The notes: a model not told the origin generated them from the letters alone. Shown: positions 45,162 through 55,087, counted from the first letter of the stretch. The stretch: DNA of 64,000 nt from Bdellovibrio sp. ZAP7 (GCF_006874645.1 NZ_CP030082.1:3100001-3164000); one strand, 5' to 3'. Made by a program: numbers and translations.

Positions 45162-46259
45162 TTACTTTCCTTTTGCTTTATACGTCAGGCGATAGATCAC
45201 TCCTGCTTTGTCGTCAGAAATCAGGACTGAACCGTCTTCCATAACTTCGACATCCACCGGGCGTCCAAATACGTCGCCACCTGCTTGCAACCAACCTTCC
45301 ACCAAAGGTTTTACGTTGGTGATCTTGCCATCTTTCACTTGAGCAAAGCCTACCATATAACCTTGAGGGATCGTGCGATTCCAAGAACCGTGTTCAGCGT
45401 AAATGATACCGCCTTGATACTCGGAAGGAAACATTTTCCCGTTATAAAAACGCATTCCCAAAGCGGCGACGTGAGCACGCAGTTCGGCCTCGGGAGCTTT
45501 AAAGGTTTTGCAGTCTTTACCTTTGCCGAATTCTTTGTCCTGAATGTTTTTGCCATGACAGAATGGGAAACCAAAATGCTCCCCCACTTTTGTCAGATGA
45601 TTGATCTCGTCCGGCGGGGAATCTTCGCCGTACCAGTCACGACCGTTATCGGTAAACCATAAATCTTTGCTGACCGGATCCCAATCAAAACCCACAGTAT
45701 TGCGCACACCTTCGGCCACGACATCTTTGCCAGTTCCATTGACGTCCACACGGTAAATGCGCCCGTACTCTGTACCCAAATCACAGATGTTGCACGGAGC
45801 TCCCACGGGAACATAGAGTTTGCCATCGGGACCAAAGCGAATGAACTTCCAACCGTGATGCGTGTCTTTTGGAAACTTTTGCGGCAATTCACGAATGAAT
45901 TTTTGTGGTCCGTTGATTTTCCCAGGAATTGCGTATTCCAGTATACGCGGCACTTCCGCAACGTAAAGCTTTCCATCTTTAACGGCGACACCATTTGGGG
46001 TATCGAGCTTATCAGCAAAAACCTGAGCCTTGCCGTTTTGGACCAGATAAACTTTGTCTTTCGCGCGATTGCCGACGAAAAATCTTCCGCCTGGCGCTTG
46101 GGCGATCGAACGCGCATCGGGAACCGTTGCCCACACTGAAATTTCAAATCCCGGAGGAAGTTTTAATCTATCGAGCGGCAACTTTTCGGCAGCGTGCAGA
46201 TTCAGGGCGGTGAAAAGAGCAGCTGCTCTGATGAGGGCTTTTGAGAACGATAACAACAT
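45162..46259 (-). CDS. PQQ-dependent sugar dehydrogenase-like protein
   Basis: A 365-aa protein with a signal peptide (LNLHAA before EKLPL). KLPPGFEISVWATVPDARSI then VPVGAPCNICDLG, DVVAEGVRNTVGFDWDP, PDEINHLTKVGEHFGFPFCH and YAEHGSWNRT are blades of the glucose/sorbosone dehydrogenase beta-propeller. Such enzymes oxidise sugars in the periplasm with PQQ. A paired Cys motif CNIC is unusual. AAGGAGG precedes the ATG. It is coupled to aat. Confidence 0.88.
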   Translation of the reverse strand: MLLSFSKALIRAAALFTALNLHAAEKLPLDRLKLPPGFEISVWATVPDARSIAQAPGGRFFVGNRAKDKVYLVQNGKAQVFADKLDTPNGVAVKDGKLYVAEVPRILEYAIPGKINGPQKFIRELPQKFPKDTHHGWKFIRFGPDGKLYVPVGAPCNICDLGTEYGRIYRVDVNGTGKDVVAEGVRNTVGFDWDPVSKDLWFTDNGRDWYGEDSPPDEINHLTKVGEHFGFPFCHGKNIQDKEFGKGKDCKTFKAPEAELRAHVAALGMRFYNGKMFPSEYQGGIIYAEHGSWNRTIPQGYMVGFAQVKDGKITNVKPLVEGWLQAGGDVFGRPVDVEVMEDGSVLISDDKAGVIYRLTYKAKGK

Positions 46260-46329
46260 AGATCCTCCTTAAAAAATCCACAAAGGCTTAATCTATACGA
46301 CCTCACACACGCCGAGAAGCGCGGCCCGT

Positions 46330-47775
46330 CTATTTTTGATTATCTACACAGATGTCGCACTTGCCGCACGGAATTTCGTGTTTGTGTCCGAAGTAATGAT
46401 AGATGTAATTCATCCGACACTCTTTATCTTGAGTGGCCCACCGAACCATTTCTAACAATTTTGAATTTTGTGCCTTCAAAATTACCGGACCATTTTCAGC
46501 TGCAAACTGCTCGGCTGTTGGAGCTTGAATACATTGATATGGGAATGGATCATCGGATTTTTGCAGGCAACCCCAACGTTCCAAAATACTGACGGCGGCC
46601 TCGGGACGGAAATCGCGGCGGTTGCGGAAATTCATTTGTTCTCTTAGGAAATCAAATTTTTCCTGATTTACACGCAAGCGATTTTGTTCGATCAGATCAT
46701 ATATTTTAGAAATGAATTCTGGTTCTGGATGAGACCACTTCAAAAATTCCATTTGAATACTGACGTCATCCTGATCATACAAAAGATGACAAAAAGATTC
46801 CTGCCCATCACGACCCGCGCGACCGACTTCCTGAAAATAACTTTCGAGCGCACTGGGAATTTCCGCATGTACCAACAAGCGCACATTGGGTTTATCAATG
46901 CCCAAGCCAAATGCGGGAGTCGCCAACATCAAAGGTGCATCTTCATTAATAAATGCTTTTTGATTGCGCTTGCGATCCTGCGGCGAAAGATCGCCGTGGT
47001 AAACCAAATGCGGAACTCCCGCGCGATTCAATTCTGCCGAAATTTTACGCAACGTTTGAATCAGCGAGCAGTAAACGATACCGGAGCCCGGTTGTTGATA
47101 ACGAAGTCCCACGATCGCGCGGATTTTATCGTCAATGCCGTATAAATCGTGAACTCGCAAAGCCAAGTTCGGTCTTTCAATGCCCGCCGAAATAATCTCG
47201 GCATCCGGAATATTTAATTTAGTCAGAATATCTTTTTGAACTTCCGGTGTGGCCGTTGCCGTTAACGCCAGTGTCGGAGGGTTTCCAAGCAAAGCTCTGA
47301 ACTCCCCCACTCTGGAATAATCGGGGCGGAAGTCATGCCCCCACTGCGAAATACAATGGGCTTCGTCCACCGCCAAAAGTTGGATTTTACGGCCTTCGAT
47401 GGCTTTTAAAAATTCAGGTTTGCGAAAACGCTCGGGAGTCACATAAAGAAGTTTATAATCGCCCTTAGCCAACCGGTCTTGACGGCTTTCCCGCTCATCT
47501 CGCGTTAAAGCGGAGTTTAGACAAGTGGCCGAAATCCCAAGGTCTTTGGCCTTAAACACTTGATCCTGCATCAAAGCGATCAACGGAGAAATGACGATTA
47601 CTAGGCCTTCTCGGATTTTCGCAGGGAACTGAAAACAAAGGGATTTTCCCATGCCCGTGGGCATTAACGCGAGGAGGTTTTCGCCTTGCCATACTCGGCC
47701 TAAAATCGCTTCTTGTTCGCCGCGAAAAGTGCTAAATTCGAAGTTCCTAATCAGGAGATCGTGGAGGTCCATCAT
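46330..47775 (-). CDS. RecQ-family ATP-dependent DNA helicase (short form)
   Basis: A 481-aa protein. The two RecA-like domains carry GEQEAILGRV, LALMPTGMGKSLCFQFPA (Walker A), LLAVDEAHCISQWGHDFRP (DEAH), LALTATATPEV and EVGRAGRDGQES (motif VI). A zinc subdomain with CRMNYIYHYFGH and CGKCDICVDNQK ends the protein. The winged-helix and HRDC domains of full RecQ are missing, so it ends at the zinc site. It is a repair or recombination helicase. An ATG at 47772 is an alternative start. Confidence 0.9.
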   Translation of the reverse strand: MMDLHDLLIRNFEFSTFRGEQEAILGRVWQGENLLALMPTGMGKSLCFQFPAKIREGLVIVISPLIALMQDQVFKAKDLGISATCLNSALTRDERESRQDRLAKGDYKLLYVTPERFRKPEFLKAIEGRKIQLLAVDEAHCISQWGHDFRPDYSRVGEFRALLGNPPTLALTATATPEVQKDILTKLNIPDAEIISAGIERPNLALRVHDLYGIDDKIRAIVGLRYQQPGSGIVYCSLIQTLRKISAELNRAGVPHLVYHGDLSPQDRKRNQKAFINEDAPLMLATPAFGLGIDKPNVRLLVHAEIPSALESYFQEVGRAGRDGQESFCHLLYDQDDVSIQMEFLKWSHPEPEFISKIYDLIEQNRLRVNQEKFDFLREQMNFRNRRDFRPEAAVSILERWGCLQKSDDPFPYQCIQAPTAEQFAAENGPVILKAQNSKLLEMVRWATQDKECRMNYIYHYFGHKHEIPCGKCDICVDNQK

Positions 47776-47823
47776 GCCACCAAGCTTACGCTAACCCAGC
47801 CTAAACAGGCACGTTCCGAGCCA

Positions 47824-47852
47824 TTGAGGTTGCGCCGTGTCAATGTTATATT
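47824..47852 (+). promoter_or_regulatory. Likely sigma70-type promoter of fusA
   Basis: TTGAGG and TATATT are separated by exactly 17 nt, giving a -35/-10 pair close to TTGACA/TATAAT, about 100 nt before the fusA start codon. No other gene in the region needs this promoter. Confidence 0.45.
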
Positions 47853-47951
47853 CTGGGCCCCATCATTTGCATCTATATGTAATCGATGATAATTCGAGTA
47901 CTTTCAAATTAGTAACTAAGTCTTAAACGACCAATTAAGAAGGGTAATATT

Positions 47952-50060
47952 ATGTCCAAAAAGTGGAATATTGATATGGTCAGAAACATCGGTATCTCGG
48001 CTCACATCGACTCGGGAAAAACGACGACTTCTGAGCGTATTTTGTTCTATGGAGGCCGTATCCACGCCATCCACGAAGTTCGTGGTAAAGACGGTGTTGG
48101 TGCAACAATGGATTCCATGGATCTTGAGAGAGAAAAAGGTATCACTATCCAGTCTGCGGCGACGCAAGTTCACTGGAAAGATTATACTATCAATTTGATC
48201 GATACACCGGGGCACGTGGACTTCACAGTTGAAGTTGAACGTTCTCTTCGCGTACTTGACGGTGCGATCCTTCTTCTTTGCGGCGTTGCCGGCGTTCAAT
48301 CTCAATCCATCACTGTTGACCGTCAAATGAAACGTTACAACGTTCCTCGTTTGGCATTCGTTAACAAATTGGATCGCCAAGGTGCGAACCCATACCGTGT
48401 AACTGACGCTTTGATCGAAAAATTGCGCTTGAACGCTGTGATGATCCAAATCCCAATCGGTTTGGAAGATCAACACAGAGGTCACGTAGATTTGACTGAC
48501 ATGAAAGCTTACATCAACGAAGGCGATAACGGTGAAAACGTTAACGTTACTGAGATCCCACCAGATCTAGTTGAAACAGCTCAAAAATACCGTCAAATCA
48601 TGATCGGTAAATTGGCTGACGTTGACTCTGCTATCGAAGAAAAATTCTTGATGGAAGAAGAACCAACGACTGAAGAAATTCGTGCAGCTATCCGTAAAGG
48701 CACTATCAGCTTGAAACTAGTTCCAGTTCTTTGCGGTTCCGCATTTAAGAACAAGGGCGTTCAACGTTTGATGGATGCAGTTACGTACTACCTTCCGTCT
48801 CCTGCCGAGAAAAAAGAGCAAGCTCTTGATCTTAACAAGAACGAAGAAAAATTTGACTTGTTCCCAGATCCAGCGAAACCGTTGGTTGCTTTGGCGTTCA
48901 AACTTCAAGAAACTCCATTCGGTCAGTTGACATACATGCGCGTTTACCAAGGTAAAATGGGCAAAGGTGATTTCATCATCAATCAAGTGAACAAGAAATC
49001 TGTTAAGATTCCTCGCTTGGTTCGTATGCACTCGGACAAAATGGAAGATATCGACGTATCTTACGCTGGTGACATCGTAGCATTGTTCGGTATCGACTGT
49101 GCTTCTGGTGACACTTTCTGTGACGACAGAATCCAGGCATCTATGCAATCTATGCACGTTCCAGATGCAGTTATCTCTTTGGCAGTTGCTCCTAAGGACA
49201 AAACTGCTGCGAATAACTTCTCTAAAGCGTTGCAAAAATTCCGTAAGGAAGACCCTACTTTCCGCGTTGCTCGTGACGAGGAATCAAATGAGACTATCAT
49301 CTCTGGTATGGGTGAGTTGCACTTGGAAATCTACGTTGAGCGTATGAAACGTGAATTCAACTGTGAAGTTATCGTTGGTCAACCTCAGGTTGCTTACCGT
49401 GAGACGATTTCTGCAGCAGCTGATTACGATTACACTCACAAAAAGCAAACGGGTGGTTCTGGTCAATACGCGAAGATCGTGGGTAAAATCCTACCTCTTC
49501 CTCCACAAGAAGACGGCGCAGTCTTCAAATTCGACAACAAAGTTGTCGGTGGTCGTATCCCTAAAGAATTTATCCCTGCTGTTGAAGAGGGTTTCAAAGA
49601 GCAAACTGTTAAAGGTCCATTGATCGGCTTCCCGATCGTTGGTGTTGAAGTTCAGTTGGAAGACGGCGCATACCATGACGTCGACTCTTCTTACATGGCC
49701 TTCAAAATTGCGGCGATGGCTGCTCTTCGTGAAGTTTATCCTCAAGCTAAACCAACAGTTCTTGAGCCGATCATGAAGCTTGAAACTGTAGTTCCAGACG
49801 AATATCAAGGTTCAGCGGTTGGTCAAATCAACCAACGCCGTGGTTCTATCGTTGGTACAACTGCATTCGACGGTAACTGTGTTATCGAGGCGGAAGTTCC
49901 ATTGACAGAAATGTTCGGTTACTCAACTGACCTTCGTTCTGCAACTAAAGGTAAAGGTGAGTTCTCTATGGAATTCGCGAAGTACGCTGCTGTACCTCGT
50001 AACATCCAAGAAGAGCTTGTTAAGAAATACCAAGCTAAGCGCGCAGCTGAGCAAAAGTAG
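47952..50060 (+). CDS. fusA: Elongation factor G, spirochaete/planctomycete/delta (mitochondrial-like) type
   Basis: A 702-aa translocase GTPase. G1 AHIDSGKTT, switch [12 protein letters not shown]4 NKLD, domain [13 protein letters not shown] and LEPIMKLE, and the C-terminal [13 protein letters not shown] are all present. The variants [32 protein letters not shown] and [19 protein letters not shown] match mitochondrial EF-G1 and the spdEFG1 group rather than the usual bacterial EF-G (IGIMAHIDAGKTT). It is not in an rpsL-rpsG-fusA-tuf operon. AAGG precedes the ATG and a strong terminator follows. Confidence 0.95.
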   Translation: MSKKWNIDMVRNIGISAHIDSGKTTTSERILFYGGRIHAIHEVRGKDGVGATMDSMDLEREKGITIQSAATQVHWKDYTINLIDTPGHVDFTVEVERSLRVLDGAILLLCGVAGVQSQSITVDRQMKRYNVPRLAFVNKLDRQGANPYRVTDALIEKLRLNAVMIQIPIGLEDQHRGHVDLTDMKAYINEGDNGENVNVTEIPPDLVETAQKYRQIMIGKLADVDSAIEEKFLMEEEPTTEEIRAAIRKGTISLKLVPVLCGSAFKNKGVQRLMDAVTYYLPSPAEKKEQALDLNKNEEKFDLFPDPAKPLVALAFKLQETPFGQLTYMRVYQGKMGKGDFIINQVNKKSVKIPRLVRMHSDKMEDIDVSYAGDIVALFGIDCASGDTFCDDRIQASMQSMHVPDAVISLAVAPKDKTAANNFSKALQKFRKEDPTFRVARDEESNETIISGMGELHLEIYVERMKREFNCEVIVGQPQVAYRETISAAADYDYTHKKQTGGSGQYAKIVGKILPLPPQEDGAVFKFDNKVVGGRIPKEFIPAVEEGFKEQTVKGPLIGFPIVGVEVQLEDGAYHDVDSSYMAFKIAAMAALREVYPQAKPTVLEPIMKLETVVPDEYQGSAVGQINQRRGSIVGTTAFDGNCVIEAEVPLTEMFGYSTDLRSATKGKGEFSMEFAKYAAVPRNIQEELVKKYQAKRAAEQK

Positions 50061-50085
50061 TTCTTTCTCTTACTTAGAGATTCAA

Positions 50086-50116
50086 AGCCCTGGTGGAAAC
50101 ACCGGGGCTTTTTTTT
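50086..50116 (+). terminator. Terminator after fusA
   Basis: The stem AGCCCTGGTG/CACCGGGGCT has ten pairs including one G-T, loop GAAA and T8. It starts 25 nt after the stop. Confidence 0.92.
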
Positions 50117-50151
50117 GCCTTTTTCCCGGGGAATCGGGATCGAGTCGGTGC

Positions 50152-50270
50152 CCATTGAAGAAGGCTGTTCTTCGTGCGGCACGCCTTCCAGGCTCAACGG
50201 TGCCCGCCTATGGCGGGTTCGCGCATCCATGCGCCACCGAGGCCGCACTGCGCACAGCCTTCTTCAATGG
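50152..50270. repeat. Long inverted-repeat element 3 with internal hairpins
   Basis: The 29-nt arms at 50152-50180 and 50242-50270 share a perfect outer 17 bp (CCATTGAAGAAGGCTGT) and inner GTGCGGC, with mismatches between. Inside are CCCGCC/GGCGGG (50203-50217) and GCGCAT/ATGCGC (50221-50234). It occupies the convergent gap between fusA and the CAP gene. The rest of this 387-nt gap holds the fusA terminator, a further stem AATCCCCG/CGGGGATT and a small GTTCGC/GCGAAC hairpin at 50345-50359. No gene is supported there. Confidence 0.72.
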
Positions 50271-50311
50271 TCCCCGCCTCGCACGACTTTTTCGGTAAAA
50301 AGGTAAAATAC

Positions 50312-50338
50312 AATCCCCGGTGTTTGCGGGGATTTTGG
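50312..50338. terminator. Hairpin with terminator features near the CAP gene
   Basis: AATCCCCG pairs with CGGGGATT around a 7-nt loop and is followed by TTTTGGTT on the plus strand. It is 110 nt beyond the CAP stop, so it is a backup terminator at best. Confidence 0.45.
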
Positions 50339-50447
50339 TTCTGCGTTCGCGGTGCGAACTGCATTTGTGGTTTTGGGAGAATGGGACTCGTTCGGCGTCC
50401 TGGGGAGTTCGTCACGCTTTTGTTTAGCGAAGGCGAAGCTTAGCGGA

Positions 50448-50978
50448 TTAGCGGTTGGTGTTGGTGTAGAATACTTGGGTGGCGTAGCCGTTGTAGAGGC
50501 CTATGCCTAGAGATTTATAATTTGGGCTTAGGATGTTGTCTCGGTGGGCGGGGCTTACCATCCAGCCTGTTACCACACTCTCTGGGGCGTAGCCTTGGGC
50601 TATGTTTTCTGCGCAGCCGGATTGGATGTTGAAGCGTTTGCATCTTTGGGCGAAGGTTTCGTTTGAGCGGTCGTGGCTTAGGTAGTTTTTGTCGCTCATG
50701 TCTTTGGATTGTTCATAGGCCATTTCGGTGCAGGCTTGGCAATATACGAGGGCTGCTAGGCCGTTGGCTGCGCGTTGGGTGTTTGTGGCTTTGAATACCA
50801 GGCATGTGTTTGCATCCATGTTGTAGCAACCGTCGCTACCCGCGCTTGGTAAAGTTACGCTGCCGCCACCGGCGCCCTGGCTGGAATCTATTCCTAATAC
50901 GGAGGCTGCTTCGAAGCCTCCGTTACAGGCTGCTAGTGATAGCGTCAGTGCGATGAGTGTGAGAACTTTCTTGTTCAT
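50448..50978 (-). CDS. CAP-domain (SCP/PR-1) lipoprotein
   Basis: A 176-aa protein with lipobox LAAC (Cys 18). The CAP domain covers about 60-175: NTQRAANGLAALVYCQACTE, SHDRSNETFAQRC, GCAENIAQGYAPESVVTGWM and SPAHRDNILSPNYKSLGIGL, with the His and Glu residues of the family pocket. Such YkwD-like proteins are extracellular; their activity is unclear. The DNA is unusually G-rich on the plus strand. Six cysteines in the mature part suggest disulfides. Confidence 0.9.
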   Translation of the reverse strand: MNKKVLTLIALTLSLAACNGGFEAASVLGIDSSQGAGGGSVTLPSAGSDGCYNMDANTCLVFKATNTQRAANGLAALVYCQACTEMAYEQSKDMSDKNYLSHDRSNETFAQRCKRFNIQSGCAENIAQGYAPESVVTGWMVSPAHRDNILSPNYKSLGIGLYNGYATQVFYTNTNR

Positions 50979-51181
50979 AAAGTTAAGGCTAACTAAAAAA
51001 TAAATTACTAGGTCGAAAATCGTTCATTTTCTCAGGGCGAGGCTATGCCGTCCACGACGTTGGCAGTTTCGGAATAGTTCGAGGACATATCCCGAACAAC
51101 AATCTGAAAATCTCAAAGTGAGATGCTCCCAAAGCTGTTGTTTGGGTCAACAAAATATCCAAAACTCCGATAAGTAATCAT

Positions 51182-54100
51182 ATGTACGTGAGTGGTTTTG
51201 TACGATTTCTTTCTCTACTCATATTCTTGGCATTTTGCGTGGGTTGCACCATCGATGCAAACCTGTACGATGGGCTTATCACTTTACCTTCAGTCGATAC
51301 GCCGGCACCCGGAGTTTATTCTTCCAAAGCCTCTCGATCCCTTTATCCCAGCAATCGTCGTGTTCGCAATACTGCAACCACTCTGCAAGATGGTCGCATT
51401 TTGGTAATTGGTGGCGTCTCATTAGACTCATCCATTGCTGCCCTCAAGAGCGTGGAGATTTTTGACCCCACGACTTCTCGGTGGACCGATGCTGCACCCC
51501 TTGCGCAGGCTCGCGCTCGTCATACAGCGACTTTGCTTGGTAATGGTAAAATTTTGGTGGTTGGTGGATCTGATCAATCGACCTACTATGCGACGGCTGA
51601 ACTCTTTGATCCGTCAACGAACACTTGGAGTTCTGCAGGCACAATGACCGTGATGCGTTCAGATCATTCCGCGACACTGTTGCAAGACGGTCGTGTCTTG
51701 ATTGCTGGCGGCGCCACCAGTGCAGGGTCTTTCACTGCCTCCATGGAGATTTATGATCCAGCAACAAGTTCTTGGAGTTCAGCCGGAACAAATTTACCCG
51801 AGCCACGCATGAATCACGCCGCTGTTTTATTGAACAGCGGGAAAGTATTTTTTGTAGGCGGGCAAAACCCACCGGTGGTTTTAACTACGACCGCAATTTA
51901 TGATCCCATGGGCGCACCGACTTGGGGAGCTGCCCCTACCTTAACAACAGGTAGGGCTTATTTGACCGCCTCACTTTTAAAAGATGGTCGAGTGGTCGTA
52001 ATCGGCGGTATTGCGAGCACTGGCAATCCTTCCCCACTCGTGAATATCTTTGATCCCTCTTCACCCGGTTCATTTTCGTCTGGAACAAGTTTGTCCACCG
52101 CCCGCTACGGGCATACTGCAACTGCCGTGGACAATCAGGTGATCGTCACAGGTGGCTTTTCTAACAACAGTGCTTCCGCAGCTTTGGATGATTCCCTTAT
52201 TTACAATGCGGGCTCAAATACTTGGTCTTCACTGGGCACTCTAAGAAATGGTCCGCGGACTTTGCACACAGCAAATCCTTCTGGCGATTACTTATATTTA
52301 TTGAATGGCAGAGACGGAAATTCCTCTCCCGTTAACATGTTTGAAAAAATTGATATCAGCAAATTTTCTTGGAAACTTGAAGGCAGCATGGCTACTGATC
52401 GGGCTATCCATGTAACTCTCGCACTACCAAACGGGAAAGTTCTTGTAGCTGGAGGGCTCTCCAATCCGTCCAACACCGCATTTACGTATTTAGATTCCAG
52501 TGAAATTTTCGATCCAGCCACGGGGTTATGGAGCGCGGGCCCGACTCTGCCTATGAAGAGAATGTGGTCTACGGCCACCCGTCTTAATGATGGACGATTT
52601 CTGATTGTCGGTGGAGTTGATGAAACAATGACAAGAATAACTTCCACGCTTTTCTACACCCCGTCCTCGAACTCATGGACCGCAGGGCCTCCGATAGCAA
52701 TGGGACGTATCGGCCATAGCGCCAGTCTCCTACCAGACGGTCGAGTCATCATTATGGGCGGAAATGAAAACACAGGAATCTTTCCACCTTCAAATAAAAC
52801 GGAGATTTTTGATCCTACGACCAATCAATGGACTGCAGGTCCCAATATGCTAACTGCAGTCTCAGAACACACAGCCGTGACCTTGAATGATAACACAATT
52901 CTTCTCGTGGGTGGTCTTACGACCACCACGCTGAACTCTGCTTCAGCTGTCGTTCAACTTTACAATCCGACAACGAATTCATTTACAGCAAAAGCCTCCC
53001 AATCCGTGGGACGTTATCAAGCAAGTGTTGCACTTCTTCCTTCAGGCAAGGTGCTCTCCAGGGGCGGGATAGACTCCTCTCAGACAATTCTTGCCAGCAG
53101 CGAAATTTATGATCCTAACACCGACGCGTGGACTGCGGGACCCAATCTCAACATTGGTCGACGCGCACACAATTCAATATCTTTGCCGAGTGGAAAAATC
53201 TTAATAACAGGTGGCGCAACTAGCAATGTCTCTCCTTTAGCTCCCGCCGCCAGCAACGAAATCTATGATCCTGTTGCGAACACTTTCACGGCCGATAAAG
53301 TGAGCTTCACGAATGTGCACTCTTTAGGTACCTTGGTGAAACTGCCGGATGGAAAAATTCTGATGGCCGGTGGGGTCGATCCCAATTACACTGTCGCTAC
53401 GACTGAAACTTATACAGAAGGTCAACTGAATGTCTCTTGGATAAGCAACACGTATTTGCTGCAAGGGCGAGGAGCAAATACATCGACCGTGCTTAAAAGT
53501 GGCAAGGTCCTTTTCACGGGGGGCCAACGTCTTGCGGAGGCCGCGGTCCTAACAGAGACGTCGGTTATTTTCGATCCAGACACAAATACGATGATCGCGG
53601 GTCCCAATATGACAGAGTCACGTGCTTATCACACGGCGACTTTACTTCCATCTGGCAAAGTTTTTATCGCTGGCGGCATAAACATGACGACAGGTGAATC
53701 TTCTACGGGGGAAATTTACGATCCCACCACCAATGCCTTCACTCTTATTACACTGCCAAGGGCGCGTTACCTTCATTCCGCTTTTGTTTTACCTAATGGA
53801 CGCCTTCTATTAACAGGTGGAGTGAACAGCTTGGGAAATCCTTTGGAAAACGATGTCTATGATCCAACGACGGGAACTTGGAGCAGACTCGCAGACCGCC
53901 CCTCGCCTGATGCGATTGAAGTTGTTTATCCTTTGAATGATTCCGAGTTCTTACTCTTAGGAGCTTTCGGAACTAAGAAATACAACTCCACCACGGACAC
54001 ATGGACTTCCCTTGCCACTTCGCCTATCAGTCGAACATTTCCGACCGTCTCCCGATTGAAGTCGGGTCTTATTTTTGTGGCGGGAGGAACCGACGGTGGT

Positions 54101-54442
54101 ACCGGAAATCCCTCTGACGCCGTTGAAATCTATAATCCCGATACCGACACGTGGACATCAGTTGCGAGCTTAGATGTTCCACTTGTTGCAATGACCTCCC
54201 AAGCTTTACCTGATGGCAAAGTGGCGATCATCGGTGGCAATCAAAGTATCTCGCAAAGTCTCGCAGAATCAGCTGTTAGAATTTATGATCCGTCGAACAA
54301 CCAGTGGAGTTTCGGTACTCCACTGAGCGAAGCACGTTTCTCTCATTCATCAGTGGAAATGTTAGATGGGCAAATCGTTATATTTGGCGGGGCAAATCTG
54401 ACCTTTGGTATGCTTCCATTTTGGGAAACTCTAAACTACTAA
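51182..54442 (+). CDS. Giant kelch-repeat lipoprotein (multi beta-propeller)
   Basis: A 1086-aa protein with a lipoprotein signal (FCVGC, Cys about 22). About twenty kelch motifs follow at 45-55-residue intervals, each with patterns like TATLLGNGKILVVGG then ELFDPSTNTWSSAG. Examples are HSATLLQDGRVLIAGG, HSASLLPDGRVIIMGG and HTATLLPSGKVFIAGG. This is enough for three beta-propellers in a row. Kelch surface proteins usually bind ligands or polysaccharides. It is exported and lipid-anchored. The repeats are divergent at DNA level. An alternative start is the GTG at 51188. Confidence 0.88.
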   Translation: MYVSGFVRFLSLLIFLAFCVGCTIDANLYDGLITLPSVDTPAPGVYSSKASRSLYPSNRRVRNTATTLQDGRILVIGGVSLDSSIAALKSVEIFDPTTSRWTDAAPLAQARARHTATLLGNGKILVVGGSDQSTYYATAELFDPSTNTWSSAGTMTVMRSDHSATLLQDGRVLIAGGATSAGSFTASMEIYDPATSSWSSAGTNLPEPRMNHAAVLLNSGKVFFVGGQNPPVVLTTTAIYDPMGAPTWGAAPTLTTGRAYLTASLLKDGRVVVIGGIASTGNPSPLVNIFDPSSPGSFSSGTSLSTARYGHTATAVDNQVIVTGGFSNNSASAALDDSLIYNAGSNTWSSLGTLRNGPRTLHTANPSGDYLYLLNGRDGNSSPVNMFEKIDISKFSWKLEGSMATDRAIHVTLALPNGKVLVAGGLSNPSNTAFTYLDSSEIFDPATGLWSAGPTLPMKRMWSTATRLNDGRFLIVGGVDETMTRITSTLFYTPSSNSWTAGPPIAMGRIGHSASLLPDGRVIIMGGNENTGIFPPSNKTEIFDPTTNQWTAGPNMLTAVSEHTAVTLNDNTILLVGGLTTTTLNSASAVVQLYNPTTNSFTAKASQSVGRYQASVALLPSGKVLSRGGIDSSQTILASSEIYDPNTDAWTAGPNLNIGRRAHNSISLPSGKILITGGATSNVSPLAPAASNEIYDPVANTFTADKVSFTNVHSLGTLVKLPDGKILMAGGVDPNYTVATTETYTEGQLNVSWISNTYLLQGRGANTSTVLKSGKVLFTGGQRLAEAAVLTETSVIFDPDTNTMIAGPNMTESRAYHTATLLPSGKVFIAGGINMTTGESSTGEIYDPTTNAFTLITLPRARYLHSAFVLPNGRLLLTGGVNSLGNPLENDVYDPTTGTWSRLADRPSPDAIEVVYPLNDSEFLLLGAFGTKKYNSTTDTWTSLATSPISRTFPTVSRLKSGLIFVAGGTDGGTGNPSDAVEIYNPDTDTWTSVASLDVPLVAMTSQALPDGKVAIIGGNQSISQSLAESAVRIYDPSNNQWSFGTPLSEARFSHSSVEMLDGQIVIFGGANLTFGMLPFWETLNY

Positions 54443-54460
54443 AGAATACAATCCTCGTTG

Positions 54461-55087
54461 CTAGTACATCAATTTCAAAGTGAGCATCGCGGAGGCAATC
54501 GTACCGGTGCCTTTGGTGGTGCCGGCGGTGGTCGTCGTGTTAAGTTCTGTGGTCGAAGAGCGTCCAACATATTCGATGACTATATGCTCTCCGATAAACC
54601 ATCCCACGCCCAGCATCGCTCCCATGCCGCCTTTAGCTTCGTAACTGCCCAGGAAGGTGGAGGCCGGTTTAAAATTCACCGCGCCATAATTCAACGCCAA
54701 GGGGATATAAAAGGAATCCCACCGATAAAGAGTACCGCCATAAATATTATGCTGCTGGTATTGAGAGGCCGCTCCAAAACTGGTCGTGCTCATACCATTA
54801 TAGGTCAGCTTTTTTAATTCCCTGACGCCCCCGTATTCCAGGCCGCTGATAGCTCCCCAGGAATTTTTCGGGGCGTACCAGATATGAAGACTGAATCCCG
54901 AGGCTCCAGAGTACTCCATGTCGTAATTTCTGGTGGTCGTCGTTCCCGAAGTTGGAGTTTCTTCGTTTTTCAAAGCCACTAAAAAATTAGGGCTGTAACC
55001 GCCTCCAATACCGATCTTCCAGGCAGACTCCTCGGCGTGCACTTTTAAACCAGCAAGGAGAATCAGAAATACAAATACAAACTTCAT
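54461..55087 (-). CDS. Outer-membrane beta-barrel protein (OmpX/OMP_b-brl-like)
   Basis: A 208-aa protein with a signal peptide (GLKVHA before EESA). WKIGIGGGYSPNF, SGFSLHIWYAP, FYIPLALNYG, MLGVGWFIGEHIVIEY and TLKLMY at the end show amphipathic strands and a C-terminal aromatic residue. This is an 8-10-strand barrel, function unknown. AAAGGAG precedes ATG 55087. It is convergent with the kelch gene, 18 nt apart. Confidence 0.8.
   Translation of the reverse strand: MKFVFVFLILLAGLKVHAEESAWKIGIGGGYSPNFLVALKNEETPTSGTTTTRNYDMEYSGASGFSLHIWYAPKNSWGAISGLEYGGVRELKKLTYNGMSTTSFGAASQYQQHNIYGGTLYRWDSFYIPLALNYGAVNFKPASTFLGSYEAKGGMGAMLGVGWFIGEHIVIEYVGRSSTTELNTTTTAGTTKGTGTIASAMLTLKLMY

Noticed and set aside
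47916-48485. Open frame opposite the start of fusA
   Set aside because: Shadow of a highly expressed gene with strong codon bias; no independent start signal.
50115-50443. Several overlapping open frames between fusA and the CAP gene
   Set aside because: They arise from GC-rich hairpin DNA, have no ribosome-binding sites and no protein-like features.
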